Origin: Echinococcus granulosus
Lineage: Eukaryota > Platyhelminthes > Cestoda > Cyclophyllidea > Taeniidae
Reading direction: 5' to 3'
DNA: 64,000 nucleotides
Assembly (NCBI RefSeq): GCF_000524195.1
Contig: NW_020170402.1
Span: 145,739-209,738 of the forward strand
The position numbers and the translations under genes are program-made. The first letter of the stretch is position 1; every line of letters starts with the position of its first letter. Positions 63,073 to 64,000 of the stretch are shown here, in pieces. Below the pieces are notes generated by a model that saw nothing but the letters and a program-made list of their open reading frames with translations, was not told the origin of the DNA and ran no database searches.

Positions 63073-64000
63073 TAAAATCAAAACTAAATATTTAAGAAAC
63101 TGGTATATACCGTGGTTATGCTGTCCATGTCACGAACTTTCTAACTCTAATTCCATCCTCCAGCTCTAAGAGTTAAATTTTGGCTTAGAGTTTAGAAAGT
63201 TGATTCTTTGTTGGAGATAAGACACGTTCAGAGGACTGGTTTCAACGCGTTAGCCTTAGTTTGGACCGAACGATAGTCCAAGCCGTGGTGGACCCTCCAG
63301 ACGAGCTACAGGAGAGTAATTCTAGATCAGTGGCTGACCACATTTGGCCCTGAAACTCAGCGTACAAAGTAATCCTCTCCAAGCGTGTTAGACGACTGCT
63401 GGTGGACCACTCTCTTATCCTAGGGGCTGATAAACCGAGACGGCTTCATTTTTGTATTCCACTATTGTGAAAGGGTAATCAAGATTTTGTGACAGTGGTT
63501 TAGGTTAAGCTTTTGGCAGGCACTGCAGTCCTGACCCCGTGTCGACACAGCGACCCAGGCTGTGAGTCATTCGTGTAAACAGTAGCAAAGTGAATGCATC
63601 GTCTGAATGGATTTGACCTAAAATGGAGTGTTATTGCGTGTGAAGACTTCCACCTTCAATAGAAATCGTTGCAGTATTCCTTTCACGCATATCCCATTCA
63701 AATGCAGGGGGAAGAATAGTCTTTTTCTCCTTTTTTGCTGACTTTCGGATTAAAATGAATTCGTCCATCTTAGCTTCTTTCCCTAGTGTTTATTTCGATG
63801 GAATATAAGCAAATAAAGCTGCATTTTGAACCTGAAAGAACTGGTCAATTAGGAGATATTTCTTACAAGGTGGTTAGTTAGCTGATTTTAGATCCGCTTT
63901 TCATCATTAGAATTCAAGCTGAAGGCTATAATTTAGGCTAACTGCATAGCCTCCTCCATTTGGAGCTGATTTGTGACTATTCGATGTTTGTAGGGATCTT

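Larger units (their letters stand above)
57285..64000. other. Intergenic; solo LTRs and TRIM-like copy 6
   Basis: No gene recognised in the last 6.7 kb. It holds two tandem solo LTRs (59.4-59.8 kb) and a two-LTR element (60.5-61.6 kb). Overlapping open frames on the minus strand at about 62.0-62.4 kb (for example 124 codons, 62005-62379) are longer than expected by chance but match nothing I know. A poly-G run lies at about 63060. Confidence 0.5.

Overview
The window is gene-poor, intron-rich eukaryotic nuclear DNA with two 100-N scaffold gaps. Protein families, very short introns (32-44 bp) beside multi-kilobase ones, and a dense family of short LTR elements without coding capacity all point to a parasitic flatworm. 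A tapeworm is most likely, and a taeniid is plausible because TRIM retrotransposons have been described there. This assignment is an inference: no rRNA or mitochondrial marker is present.

Five genes can be reconstructed exon by exon with matching splice phases. (1) About 5.3-20.7 kb, + strand: a Notch ligand of the Delta/Serrate/LAG-2 type with an N-terminal module, one DSL domain, a single EGF repeat, a transmembrane helix and a cytoplasmic tail; the signal-peptide exon was not found. (2) 30.7-30.9 kb, - strand: the small mitochondrial chaperone TIM10, complete. (3) 31.9-39.1 kb, + strand: an FMR1/FXR (fragile X) RNA-binding protein in 12 exons, head to head with TIM10. (4) 48.3-50.1 kb, + strand: a GT31 beta-1,3-glycosyltransferase in 2 exons. 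(5) 53.5-57.3 kb, + strand: BROX, a BRO1-domain ESCRT-associated protein in 10 exons ending in a CaaX box.

Additional coding-looking exons on the - strand belong to genes I do not recognise: a three- or four-exon set at 42.9-44.3 kb, a terminal exon at 52.3-52.5 kb, and scattered exons at 8.1-14.5 kb that interleave with the Notch-ligand gene.

The flanking and intronic space is colonised by one repeat family. Six copies have two LTR-like ends (15.5, 18.0, 41.8, 45.3, 50.8 and 60.5 kb), all in the same orientation, and there are eight solo ends, six of them in the opposite orientation. Each element is about 0.65-1.1 kb, has no ORF, has TGTA...TACA-like termini, and (except one deleted copy) carries a polypurine stretch inside one end, with a primer-binding-like site inside the other in the best copy. 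This fits a non-autonomous TRIM-type LTR retrotransposon.

The genes are functionally unrelated to each other (signalling ligand, mitochondrial import, RNA binding, glycosylation, membrane remodelling). The most interesting biology is the minimal DSL ligand with a GC-AG intron, a fragile X protein with an altered second KH loop, the charged insertion in the BROX BRO1 domain, and the uniform orientation of the TRIM copies.
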